This document shows positions 1 through 7,434 of a DNA stretch of 7,508 nt, piece by piece; within the stretch, counting starts at the first letter, position 1; every line of letters begins with the position of its first letter. The notes under the pieces are model-generated. The model made no database searches. It saw nothing but the letters and a program-made list of their open reading frames with translations, and had not been told where the DNA came from. Origin of the DNA: an uncultured bacterium (lineage in GTDB: Bacteria > Bacteroidota > Bacteroidia > Chitinophagales > CAIODY01); contig CAIQHW010000031.1 in the NCBI GenBank assembly GCA_903871715.1, forward strand, positions 1 through 7,508, in the 5' to 3' direction. Both the position numbers and the translations under genes were made by a program.

Positions 1-2
1 AA

Positions 3-92
3 TAGAACGCAGATTATCATGATAATTAAGATGTTTTATGATTTGCTGTTCGCTTAAGAACAATCATAATAATCTTAAAAATCAGCGTTCTA
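3..92. repeat. Long imperfect hairpin followed by a T-rich run, downstream of paaN
   Basis: The outer stem pairs 3-10 (TAGAACGC) with 85-92 (GCGTTCTA) and continues after one mismatch with 12-15 against 80-83. Further in, 26-32 pairs with 72-78, 36-43 (TTATGATT) pairs with 62-69, and 48-51 (GTTC) pairs with 58-61 around a six-base loop. Unpaired bases are concentrated on the left arm: about ten at 16-25 and four at 44-47. The left bulge is the centre of a 12-bp palindrome at 14-25 (TTATCATGATAA). On the plus strand the stem is followed by a T-rich run (93-108), so it could terminate a plus-strand transcript arriving from outside the window. It also lies 15 bp past the paaN stop codon. It could instead be an interspersed palindromic element. 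The structure is seen directly; the role is inference. Confidence 0.5.
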
Positions 93-106
93 ATTTTTTG
101 TTTTTC

Positions 107-1747
107 TTATTGCATTTTGCGATGACCCACCCACACAAATCTTCTGTTCACAAAATCAGCATTGGTGAAAGTGGCGTTGCCAGCAGGGTTACCGCCTGTA
201 ACATGAAAATCACTAAAGCCTGCATGTTGATTCACCCAAATAAATCCAGTTAAATTCATGCTCACTGGTGCAAATACCTGGCTCATTTCATCTTCAATTT
301 TTGCAGCCATATTTTCATCAGTTGTGTAAGCTGCGCAAGTGATGGCACCATGATTAGCACACATTTCTTTTGCTAATGAAATGGATTGGTCAGTATTTTT
401 TGTTTTGATTAATAGCACAATTGGTCCGAATAATTCTTGTTCGTAAACGCCTTTATCTGCGGCATCGCAAACAATGATGGAAGGCGAACACGTTCTTGCT
501 TCAGGAAATTCTTCATTCGCCACACGAATAGAAGCCAACTCTACTTTACCACCAACTTTTGAAATATTCAACACACGATTCAATGTTACTTCATTTTGTA
601 TCGCACCCAATGTTCCTGCTGCCATTTTGGGGTTAGTAGAAATGGCTTGCACAGCAGCTTTGAACTTTTCTACGGCTTCTTCAAATGTTATTTCAACATC
701 GCCATTTTTTATTTTTTCAGGAATGAAAAAGTTTTGCGGCGCAGTACACATTTGCCCTGAATACAACGAAACACTGAACGCTAAATTTGAAAACACATCA
801 TCCAAATTTTTTGCTGAATCAATGATGACGCTGTTCACACCTGCTTTTTCAGTAAATACAGTTTTACCTTGCAATGATTCTACATAATTTCCAAATGCCG
901 AGCCGCCTGTGTAATCAATCAATTTTACAGATGGATTTTCACACAATTCTTTAGTGATTAAATGCTCCGACACATCGGCAGCTAATTGCACGGTGTTCAC
1001 ATCCACACCAGCATTTTGAAATGCTTTTTGCATTTCTGCAATCGCAATCGCAATCGGCAAAATCGCCTTTGGATGCGGCTTCACGATAGTTGCATTGCCA
1101 GTAATTAAATCGGCAAACAAACCTGGTAAAGTATTCCAAACTGGAAATGTAGAGCAACCAATCACTAAACCAATTCCTTTTGGCACGGCAACAAATTTTT
1201 TGTTCAAAGTGATATTGAACTTACCCATTGGTTTTTCCCAAGTTACATTATTTGGGTAAGAAGAAATGGAAGCATAACCTTGCGCCACCGCTTCTAACGC
1301 TCTATCATTCGCATGAGGGCCGCTTGCTTGAAACGACATCATGAATGATTGACCAGTAGTGTGTTGTGTAGCAATAGCAATATCAAAAAATCTGTTTTTG
1401 ATATTTTCCAAAGCATCAATTAAAATATCAGCACGTTCTTCTACTGTTTTTTTTCTCCAACTATTTTGCGCCGCAGATGCTTTGCCAATCAATGTTTCCA
1501 CACTATACAATGGATATTGAATGTTCAATTCTTTTTGTGTGTAAGGCGAAACTTCTTCTCCACCCCAAGCGTTTTCGCCACTTTGTAAAAGTTCTGAAAA
1601 TTTATTGCCTTCAATATTTTTGTAAAAATCTTGCGCTTTTGCCATGCCTTCATCGCCGTACGCTTTTGGATGTTCAGGATATTGCGCAAAGAATTTTCTT
1701 TCGTTATTTGCCTGAATTGCTCTTTCAATAATTGCTTGATGTTTCAT
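107..1747 (-). CDS. paaN: PaaN-type aldehyde dehydrogenase of phenylacetate degradation
   Basis: This 546-residue NAD(P)-dependent aldehyde dehydrogenase resembles the stand-alone PaaN family (about 550 residues). That family is assigned to oxidation of the ring-opened semialdehyde CoA thioester in the aerobic phenylacetyl-CoA pathway, in the cytoplasm. Visible motifs are GIGLVIGCSTFPVWNT (about 191-206), GNATIVKPHP (217-226, Lys223 at the cofactor site), the general-base Glu300 in FTEKAGVNS, the nucleophile Cys334 in SGQMCTAPQNFF, and EQELFGPIV (436-444). There is no C-terminal MaoC-like hydratase domain, unlike the fused PaaZ enzyme, so ring hydrolysis would need a separate hydratase. The ATG at 1747 is chosen because the only longer reading starts with a TTG at 1768 that lies inside the predicted -7 promoter element. 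No other paa gene is in the window, so pathway membership rests on sequence resemblance. It is transcribed divergently from the aminotransferase. Confidence 0.88.
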   Translation of the reverse strand: MKHQAIIERAIQANNERKFFAQYPEHPKAYGDEGMAKAQDFYKNIEGNKFSELLQSGENAWGGEEVSPYTQKELNIQYPLYSVETLIGKASAAQNSWRKKTVEERADILIDALENIKNRFFDIAIATQHTTGQSFMMSFQASGPHANDRALEAVAQGYASISSYPNNVTWEKPMGKFNITLNKKFVAVPKGIGLVIGCSTFPVWNTLPGLFADLITGNATIVKPHPKAILPIAIAIAEMQKAFQNAGVDVNTVQLAADVSEHLITKELCENPSVKLIDYTGGSAFGNYVESLQGKTVFTEKAGVNSVIIDSAKNLDDVFSNLAFSVSLYSGQMCTAPQNFFIPEKIKNGDVEITFEEAVEKFKAAVQAISTNPKMAAGTLGAIQNEVTLNRVLNISKVGGKVELASIRVANEEFPEARTCSPSIIVCDAADKGVYEQELFGPIVLLIKTKNTDQSISLAKEMCANHGAITCAAYTTDENMAAKIEDEMSQVFAPVSMNLTGFIWVNQHAGFSDFHVTGGNPAGNATFTNADFVNRRFVWVGHRKMQ

Positions 1748-1765
1748 GGATAAAATTTTGAGGTG

Positions 1766-1773
1766 CAAATATA
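1766..1773 (-). promoter_or_regulatory. Bacteroidota-type -7 promoter element for paaN
   Basis: On the minus strand this reads TATATTTG, an exact match to TAnnTTTG. It sits 18 bp upstream of the paaN ATG, which implies a very short leader. No clear -33 TTG was found at the usual spacing, and no purine-rich ribosome binding site is evident, as is normal in this phylum. Confidence 0.5.
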
Positions 1774-1820
1774 ACCGAATCCTTCATAATTATTTTAAGC
1801 AGATTGCAGCATTCTTTCTC

Positions 1821-1828
1821 TAATTTTG
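1821..1828 (+). promoter_or_regulatory. Bacteroidota-type -7 promoter element for the aminotransferase gene
   Basis: TAATTTTG matches TAnnTTTG exactly and ends 20 bp before the aminotransferase ATG. A TTG at 1804-1806 is 14 bp upstream, shorter than the usual spacing to a -33 element, so that half is unsupported. Together with the opposite-strand element at 1766-1773 it makes a compact divergent promoter pair. Confidence 0.5.
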
Positions 1829-1848
1829 TATTCTAAAATCACCGCATT

Positions 1849-3129
1849 ATGTCGCTCAAAGTTTCTACCAAAGCCGCCAATTTAATTGGCTCTGAAATCA
1901 TCAAATTAGCTGGAGAAATCAATCAAAAAATAAAGGAAGGACATAAAATTTACAATCTCACTATTGGTGATTTTAATCCAAATTTATTTCCTATTCCTAC
2001 TTTGTTGAAACAAGAAATCATCAAAGCTTACGAAGCCAACGAAACCAATTATCCACCAGCGGATGGCATGGCTGATTTAAGGAAAGCAGTAGCTAATTTT
2101 TTGAAAAAATATGAAGGATTGGATTATCCAATTGACCAATTATTAATTGCTGGCGGCGGCAGACCCTTGATTTATGCCGTGTATCAAACTTTGTTGGATG
2201 AAGGCGATAAAGTAATTTACCCTGTGCCATCATGGAATAATAATCACTATTGCCATTTGAGCGATGCACAAAAAATTGAGGTGGAAGCAAAACCCGAAAA
2301 TGGTTTTATGCCAACGGCTGCTGAAATTGCACCATTCGTGAAAGATGCTACCATACTGGCTTTGTGTTCGCCATTGAACCCAACAGGCACAGTTTTTTCA
2401 AAACAGCAACTCACTGAAATTTGCGAATTGGTATTAGATGAAAACAAACGAAGAGGCGAAAATCAAAAACCGCTTTACATTTTATACGACCAAATTTATT
2501 GGATGCTGACCATGAATGGCATCGAACATTTCAACCCAGTAAGTTTATTTTCGGAAATGAAAAACTACACCATTTTTGTGGATGGAATTTCCAAATCGCT
2601 GGCTGCTACTGGTGTTCGGGTGGGCTGGAGTTTTGGACCAACAGAAGTAATTAGTAGAATGAAATCCATTTTAGGTCATGTGGGCGCATGGAGTCCGAAA
2701 GCTGAACAGGTTGCCACCACTCATTTTTTGAACAATGAAAAAGCAGTAGAAGAATATTTGTTGGATTTAAAAAACAAAATCAATGCTCGATTCGATTTAA
2801 TTTACAAAAGCTTCAAAGCCTTGAAAGAAGAAGGTTTCCCAGTGGATATTATTTCGCCACAAGGTGCCATTTATTTATCAGCACAATTTGCCATCAAAGG
2901 TTTTATTACACCCGATGGAAAAATAATTTCAACTACCGAAGACATCACTTCTTACTTATTAAATCAAGCACAATTAGCCATTGTGCCTTTTACAGCATTT
3001 GGCTGCCATAGCAGAACTGATTGGTATCGCATTTCAGTTGGAACAATTTCGTTAGAAGAAATTCCTGAAATGCTTTCGCAATTAAAAATAGCGTTGATGG
3101 CTTTGCAACCATCAAAAGAATTGGGGTAA
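1849..3129 (+). CDS. Class I/II PLP-dependent aminotransferase (fold type I), substrate unknown
   Basis: This 426-residue cytoplasmic enzyme of the aspartate aminotransferase superfamily (COG0436-like) transfers an amino group from an amino acid to a 2-oxo acid using pyridoxal phosphate. Seen in the sequence are the cofactor-binding AGGGRPL (101-107), the CSPLNPTG signature with Asn177, Asp214 and Tyr217 in YILYDQIYW, the Schiff-base Lys249 in DGISKSLAATGVRVGW with Arg257, and the carboxylate-binding Arg394 in WYRIS. All canonical catalytic positions are present, so the enzyme is probably active. It is somewhat longer than the typical 390-400 residues, with extra sequence around 198-208 and 350-365. 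The ATG follows a TAATTTTG -7 element by 20 bp. It is divergent from paaN and convergent with the Hpt gene, so it appears monocistronic. The substrate cannot be read from sequence; aspartate, aromatic or branched-chain amino acids are all possible. Confidence 0.93.
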   Translation: MSLKVSTKAANLIGSEIIKLAGEINQKIKEGHKIYNLTIGDFNPNLFPIPTLLKQEIIKAYEANETNYPPADGMADLRKAVANFLKKYEGLDYPIDQLLIAGGGRPLIYAVYQTLLDEGDKVIYPVPSWNNNHYCHLSDAQKIEVEAKPENGFMPTAAEIAPFVKDATILALCSPLNPTGTVFSKQQLTEICELVLDENKRRGENQKPLYILYDQIYWMLTMNGIEHFNPVSLFSEMKNYTIFVDGISKSLAATGVRVGWSFGPTEVISRMKSILGHVGAWSPKAEQVATTHFLNNEKAVEEYLLDLKNKINARFDLIYKSFKALKEEGFPVDIISPQGAIYLSAQFAIKGFITPDGKIISTTEDITSYLLNQAQLAIVPFTAFGCHSRTDWYRISVGTISLEEIPEMLSQLKIALMALQPSKELG

Positions 3130-3165
3130 GATATTTTTCACGATTCTAAAAGTCTGAAAAGAAAA
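3130..3165. terminator. AT-rich convergent gap, weak bidirectional terminator candidate
   Basis: These 36 bp separate the converging stop codons of the aminotransferase and Hpt genes. Arms TTTTCA (3135-3140) and TGAAAA (3155-3160) can pair, with T-rich sequence on one side and A-rich on the other, as expected of a short terminator used from both directions. The stem is only six AT-rich pairs, so support is weak. Confidence 0.25.
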
Positions 3166-3531
3166 TCAATCAGGATTGCTATTCAAAAAGTCATTCAATT
3201 CGCGATAGCTTTGCATACAAATATCGTTCAGTTTCGACAACTCATCATTCAATTCGGTATAGCCAGCACCAGCTTCTTTTATTTTTCGCTCCATGTTTTT
3301 TGCCAAATCAAATCCAGTGCTGATGCCCATGTAACTGAGCTGTGGTGCAATTTTGTGGCAACACCAAGCAATGCCTTCTTCGCCCAAAAAAATTTGGCTG
3401 GTGTTGGCGGTGCGCATTTTTAAAATTAGTTTTGGTGTGTCGGCTAAATACATTCTTACAAATTCTTTCATCACACTTTTGTCGCCGCCAGTCATTACTG
3501 ATAGTTGTTCGAGGTTGCAAATGTTTGACAT
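3166..3531 (-). CDS. Stand-alone Hpt (histidine phosphotransfer) domain protein
   Basis: This is a 121-residue, single-domain, probably cytoplasmic protein. Hpt proteins form a helical bundle that accepts phosphate from a receiver Asp and passes it to a second receiver. Here the phospho-accepting His59 lies in WCCHKIAPQLSYMG, matching the HxxKxxxxxxG pattern seen in Bacteroidota Hpt domains, except that the Lys at His+3 is Ala62 (codon GCA). The N-terminal helix (about 18-40, DKSVMKEFVRMYLADTP) and the C-terminal helical hairpin (70-116) fit the fold. It starts 12 bp after the stop codon of the hybrid kinase on the same strand, so the two are very likely co-transcribed and the kinase receiver is its probable donor. 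No response regulator to receive the phosphate is in the window. It ends in TGA, the only intact gene here to do so. Confidence 0.85.
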   Translation of the reverse strand: MSNICNLEQLSVMTGGDKSVMKEFVRMYLADTPKLILKMRTANTSQIFLGEEGIAWCCHKIAPQLSYMGISTGFDLAKNMERKIKEAGAGYTELNDELSKLNDICMQSYRELNDFLNSNPD

Positions 3532-3543
3532 GATATGGTTGTT

Positions 3544-6500
3544 TTAATTTGTTTTTATTTGTTGCAAATGGTGGTTTATTTTATTCACTAAATCATTGGG
3601 TTGAAACGGTTTTGCCAAGAAATCATCCATGCCCGAATTGTAACACTCTTCTACTTCAGGTGGTGTTACACCTGCTGTGCAAGCGATAATGGGAATGGTT
3701 TTGATTTGTTCATTTTCTGATTTTCTAATTTGCCTAGTGGCTTCAAATCCATCCATTTCGGGCATTTGCACATCCATCAACACAATATCAAATTTCGTTT
3801 CGCTATTAATTTTGTTCAACACTTCTACACCATTATTCGCAATCGTTAAATCCGCATCGGGCAAATATTTACTAATCACCGTTTTTGCCAAAAGTTGATT
3901 AAAGGTATTGTCTTCGGCTAACAAAATATGGATTTTGTGTTTTACTTTTTCATCAATTTTTGTTTGCGGTTGTTCAATTTTTTTATTGGCATTACCATTT
4001 AAAAATTGCTGCGCTGGTGATTTTTCTTTTGGTTCAATAATTTCAGTTTGCGAAACTTTTTCAAACGGAATATCTACGTGAAATGTAGTGCCCTTGCCCA
4101 CTTCGCTTTCTACATAAATTTTTCCTTTCAACATTTCTACCAAATTTTTGGTAATGGATAAGCCCAATCCTGTGCCACCAAATTTTTTGGTTTTGCCCAT
4201 ATTTACTTGCGTAAATAAATCGAAAATAATAGGCAATTTTTCTTCTGGAATACCAATGCCACTGTCGTAAACTTTAAATTGCAATTTTACCGTTTTTTCA
4301 TTTTCCTCCAACTTCATAATCTGCAATCCTACTTTACCCGATTCGGTAAATTTGATAGCATTGTTAAGCAAATTGGTTAAAATTTGATACAGCCGCACTT
4401 CATCAGAATAAATGATGTTGGGCACATCTGACAATTTTTCAATCACAAAATACAAGCCTTTTTCTTGTGCTTTTAAATACAAAGTTGAATGCACATTATC
4501 TAATACTTTTTGCAACAAAATATTGTCGTTATTAATTTCAGTTTTGCCTGCATCAATTTTTGAATAGTCTAAAATATCGTTGATGATGACCAACAAATTT
4601 TCAGCTTGGCTTTGAATAGCGTTTAAATAATTTTTCTGTTCGTCATTTAGCGGAGTGCTTGCCAACAGCGTTGTGAAGCCTATTACGCTATTCATTGGTG
4701 TACGAATTTCATGGCTCATGTTTGCCAAAAACTGGTGTTTCATTTTAATGCTTTGGCGTTCTACTTCTTTTTTCTTTTCTTCATTTACACTTGAAATTCT
4801 GATGCGAATGATGAGAAACGTGACCGATAAAACGGTAATGGCAAGCATCGTAATAAACCACCAAGTTTTATAAAATGGCGGTTTAATAATGATTATCAAA
4901 TCAGTTGGGCATTCCTTCCATTCGCCTTCGCCCATTGATGCTCTAAATTTAAAATGATAAGTACCTGGAGATAAATTATTGTAGTTGATAGAATGTTTGT
5001 TGCCTATCGAAACCCAATCTTTTTCATAGCCTTCGAGCTTATAAGCGTATTGAATTTTATCGGGGGCAATAAAATTTAGTGCCGTGAAATCGATGCTAAA
5101 AGAGTATTCATCAGGTGTTAACGTTACTATCTGCTCGCCTTTTTCATTAAATGCGAATGGCACAATGTGGTTGTTGGCTTGCACTCGATTATAAGCCATT
5201 TTAAAATCGCCAGTAAAAGTGGCAATACTATCTGGATTAAAAATTGTAATGCCATTGGCACCGCCGTAATAAATTTCGCCACGTTTGTTTTTGAAATAGG
5301 CACCGGCATTAAACTCCTTGCTGATAGTGCCATCCGTTTTATCAAACATTACAAAATTGCCTGTGCTTTTTTCGTATTTTAAAATGCCCACGTTGGTGCT
5401 TAACCACAAATTATTTTTGCTGTCGGGCAAAATAGAATACACTTCAGTATTGTCATTCATGTAAGCACAATGTATTCTTCTAAACTCCTCGGTATTAGGG
5501 TCAAACTGGTTGAAACCGCCATTGTTGGTGGTTACCCACAGTTTTCCATTGGCATCTTCATACATCGCAGTTACAGCATTCGACGAAATGGTGAGTGGAT
5601 TATCGGGGTTAGAACGATAACGAGTAAATTTTTTTGTAACCGTATTAAAAACCTTCAAGCCACTATCGGTGGCCAAATATAGCATATTATTTTTGCCACA
5701 CAAAATTGATTTTACATCATTGTTTCGAGTTGATTTTCCTGTTTTTTCATCATCTTTATAAAACGTGCATTGCCATGTTAAATAATCCATTCTGCAAATG
5801 CCATAATCCATTAACCCCATCCATATTGCTCCTTTGTCATCAATTTTAATAGTGTTAATGTCCAACGGATATAATTGGTCGGGTAATAAAATACAAGCTC
5901 CTGTTGCTTTATTAATGGCGTTTAAACCTTTTCGGGTGCCTACATAAATGAAGAACTTATTTTCTGCCAATGCAAATACTTCGTTGTTTACCAACTGATG
6001 TGGTGCTGGGCTTTGCATGTTATAATGCGTAATTTGCTTGGTTTGTTTATTGTATTTAACCAAGCCATCCACATCGGTTCCCATCCAAATATTATTTTGT
6101 GCATCTTCTAAAACAGCATATACATAAACACTTTTCTTATAGTTGAATGGTGCATTGGCTAATTCTAAATTGCTGAATCGTTTTTTATCCAACACTTTAT
6201 TCAATCCGTTTTCATGTGCCATCCAAATTACACCTGTAATGTCGCGAAACAACATCTTGATATTTTTTCCTCCAGTTGTGGTATCGCTAATGTGTTCCAT
6301 GGTTTGGCTGTTCAAGTCGTAACGCACTGTGCTTGAGCCATTAAAGCCAATCCATAAATTAAAATTGTTGTCAAAGAGCATAGCACTCACCGTCATGTTT
6401 TTCAACTCGACCGATTTGATAACTTGTGTAAAAACTGGTTGACCAACTAAATTTTTATTCAATTGCCAAATACCATTAGCTGATGTGCCTACCCAAATGT

Positions 6501-7236
6501 TGTGATTTTTATCTTCGGAAATGCAAGTGATGTTGGAAATTTTTCCATCAGCAAAATTGATTTCGGGATGTTGAATAATAATGTTGTTAGAATCATTAAT
6601 TTCAATTTCACACAAACCAAAATCGGTACCACACCACACCGAGCTATCTTTTGCAAATACTGATTTTACATGCATAGAAGGCAATGTGCCAGAATTGTCA
6701 GATTGTGTTTTGAAATGTTTGAAACGATAATTTTCATTGCCACGATAATCGGTCGTAATTTTCAATTCATCCAGTCCATCATTGGTGGCAATCCAATAAT
6801 TTCCGTTTCTGTCTTCTACCATTTGCACCACATGATTGTTAGCTAAAGTATTGTCGTTTCTTTTATAGGCAACAAACTGACTTAATTTATCGGTAAGAAT
6901 ATTATAGCGATTAATACCATTTTCATCATTCAAAATCCACAAATTGTTTTTTGAATCGAAAAATAAATTGGTGATGTAATTGCTCAATAAAGGTTCGGTT
7001 TGATGTATGGCAGCAAATTGTTTCAATTCATAACCATCATATCTATACAAGCCACTCATGGTTCCTAACCAAAGGAATCCAAACTTGTCTTGTGCAATGG
7101 CATTTACCTGCACCGAGCCAAGCCCGTTTTTTTGAAAGATGTTTTCGCTTTTTAGTTGTACCGTTTGCTGCGCCCAAACAAGGCTTGTACACAGTATTAA
7201 GAGGCACAACATCAACGCTTTTGTGGTTTGTTTCAT
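3544..7236 (-). CDS. Membrane hybrid histidine kinase with 14 propeller blades, Y_Y_Y domain and receiver; no AraC output
   Basis: This is a 1230-residue sensor. A signal peptide (1-22, cleavage likely after VWA, before QQ) precedes 14 Reg_prop repeats of the LWxGTxxGLxxYd type between about 52 and 667. Examples are FLWLGTMSGLYRYD, NIWVGTSANGIWQLN, NIWMGTDVDGLVKYN and EIYYGGANGITIFN. Fourteen blades suggest two seven-bladed propellers in the periplasm. A Y_Y_Y domain (about 711-785) leads to one transmembrane helix (792-812). In the cytoplasm come HisKA (His842 in MSHEIRTP), HATPase_c (N box Asn955/Asn959, G1 DSGIGIP at 991-997, G2 GGTGLGL at 1020-1026), a polar linker (about 1058-1100) and a receiver (acidic pair Glu1108/Asp1109, phospho-acceptor Asp1155, Thr1187, Lys1209). 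All catalytic residues are present. The ATG at 7236 is preferred over an upstream TTG at 7275 because it starts directly with the signal peptide. Classical hybrid two-component systems in this phylum end with an AraC-type DNA-binding domain; this protein stops after the receiver, and an Hpt gene follows 12 bp later. The ligand is unknown, and no polysaccharide-utilisation genes are in view. Confidence 0.95.
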   Translation of the reverse strand: MKQTTKALMLCLLILCTSLVWAQQTVQLKSENIFQKNGLGSVQVNAIAQDKFGFLWLGTMSGLYRYDGYELKQFAAIHQTEPLLSNYITNLFFDSKNNLWILNDENGINRYNILTDKLSQFVAYKRNDNTLANNHVVQMVEDRNGNYWIATNDGLDELKITTDYRGNENYRFKHFKTQSDNSGTLPSMHVKSVFAKDSSVWCGTDFGLCEIEINDSNNIIIQHPEINFADGKISNITCISEDKNHNIWVGTSANGIWQLNKNLVGQPVFTQVIKSVELKNMTVSAMLFDNNFNLWIGFNGSSTVRYDLNSQTMEHISDTTTGGKNIKMLFRDITGVIWMAHENGLNKVLDKKRFSNLELANAPFNYKKSVYVYAVLEDAQNNIWMGTDVDGLVKYNKQTKQITHYNMQSPAPHQLVNNEVFALAENKFFIYVGTRKGLNAINKATGACILLPDQLYPLDINTIKIDDKGAIWMGLMDYGICRMDYLTWQCTFYKDDEKTGKSTRNNDVKSILCGKNNMLYLATDSGLKVFNTVTKKFTRYRSNPDNPLTISSNAVTAMYEDANGKLWVTTNNGGFNQFDPNTEEFRRIHCAYMNDNTEVYSILPDSKNNLWLSTNVGILKYEKSTGNFVMFDKTDGTISKEFNAGAYFKNKRGEIYYGGANGITIFNPDSIATFTGDFKMAYNRVQANNHIVPFAFNEKGEQIVTLTPDEYSFSIDFTALNFIAPDKIQYAYKLEGYEKDWVSIGNKHSINYNNLSPGTYHFKFRASMGEGEWKECPTDLIIIIKPPFYKTWWFITMLAITVLSVTFLIIRIRISSVNEEKKKEVERQSIKMKHQFLANMSHEIRTPMNSVIGFTTLLASTPLNDEQKNYLNAIQSQAENLLVIINDILDYSKIDAGKTEINNDNILLQKVLDNVHSTLYLKAQEKGLYFVIEKLSDVPNIIYSDEVRLYQILTNLLNNAIKFTESGKVGLQIMKLEENEKTVKLQFKVYDSGIGIPEEKLPIIFDLFTQVNMGKTKKFGGTGLGLSITKNLVEMLKGKIYVESEVGKGTTFHVDIPFEKVSQTEIIEPKEKSPAQQFLNGNANKKIEQPQTKIDEKVKHKIHILLAEDNTFNQLLAKTVISKYLPDADLTIANNGVEVLNKINSETKFDIVLMDVQMPEMDGFEATRQIRKSENEQIKTIPIIACTAGVTPPEVEECYNSGMDDFLAKPFQPNDLVNKINHHLQQIKTN

Positions 7237-7245
7237 GTTGCGCTG

Positions 7246-7275
7246 TAAATCTAAAAATATTTTCCACTTGAACAA
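7246..7275 (-). promoter_or_regulatory. Tentative promoter for the kinase-Hpt unit
   Basis: On the minus strand a TTG (7273-7275) is followed after 19 bp by TAGATTTA (7246-7253), one base off TAnnTTTG. An overlapping alternative is TATTTTTA (7252-7259), also one base off. Both would give a very short leader before the ATG at 7236. No better match was found in the 165-bp gap. Confidence 0.22.
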
Positions 7276-7351
7276 GTACGTGGCATAACGTATTTCCGTC
7301 AGAAAAAGTTAGTGCGTTAAAAAACTTATTTGGGGTAGATTATTCTTTACA

Positions 7352-7403
7352 AAAACTATTTTCAAAAAATTAAGCTATCCATTTTTTTATTAAAAGTAGT
7401 TTT
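7352..7403 (-). terminator. Nested AT-rich hairpin after the T9SS-tail gene
   Basis: The outer arms AAAACTA (7352-7358) and TAGTTTT (7397-7403) enclose inner arms AAAAAAT (7364-7370) and ATTTTTT (7381-7387) with a ten-base loop. On the minus strand the structure begins within the second stop codon of the gene (7402-7404) and ends in a U-rich stretch. It could separate that gene from the kinase unit. The stem has few G-C pairs, so this is only a candidate. Confidence 0.33.
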
Positions 7404-7434
7404 ACTGCTTTACAAACTTCGCATTGCTCACGTT
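7402..7434 (-). pseudogene. In-frame continuation of the T9SS sorting domain after a TGA
   Basis: Directly following the TGA at 7435-7437, the same frame reads NVSNAKFVKQ and then TAA (7402-7404). KFVKQ is the usual last strand of a T9SS type A sorting domain, so this looks like the severed end of the upstream gene rather than non-coding sequence. GGA (Gly) to TGA is a plausible single-base change that would give IDINGNVSNAKFVKQ in the intact form. A base-calling error close to the sequence edge would look the same. Confidence 0.6.

Noticed and set aside
3..92. Integron attC site
   Set aside because: The hairpin has AAC and GTT near its ends and extra bases on one arm, but the flanking bases do not fit RYYYAAC and GTTRRRY, and no integrase or cassette array is visible.
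474..887. A 137-codon open frame on the plus strand
   Set aside because: It lies wholly antisense to the strongly supported paaN gene, its translation shows no recognisable domain, and it has no promoter-like or ribosome-binding sequence of its own.
1038..1055. Three tandem copies of GCAATC
   Set aside because: It encodes an alternating Ile-Ala run in a helix of PaaN, in frame and compatible with the family, so it is a coding by-product rather than a regulatory repeat.
3544..7236. Propeller repeats as a tandem DNA repeat or recombination hot spot
   Set aside because: The 14 units are similar at protein level only; spacing varies between about 35 and 50 residues and the nucleotide sequences have diverged, so they are old domain blades rather than recent duplications.
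7237..7401. Small gene or RNA in the gap upstream of the kinase
   Set aside because: The 165 bp are AT-rich with stop codons in all frames and no recognisable RNA motif; only a weak terminator and a tentative promoter can be supported.
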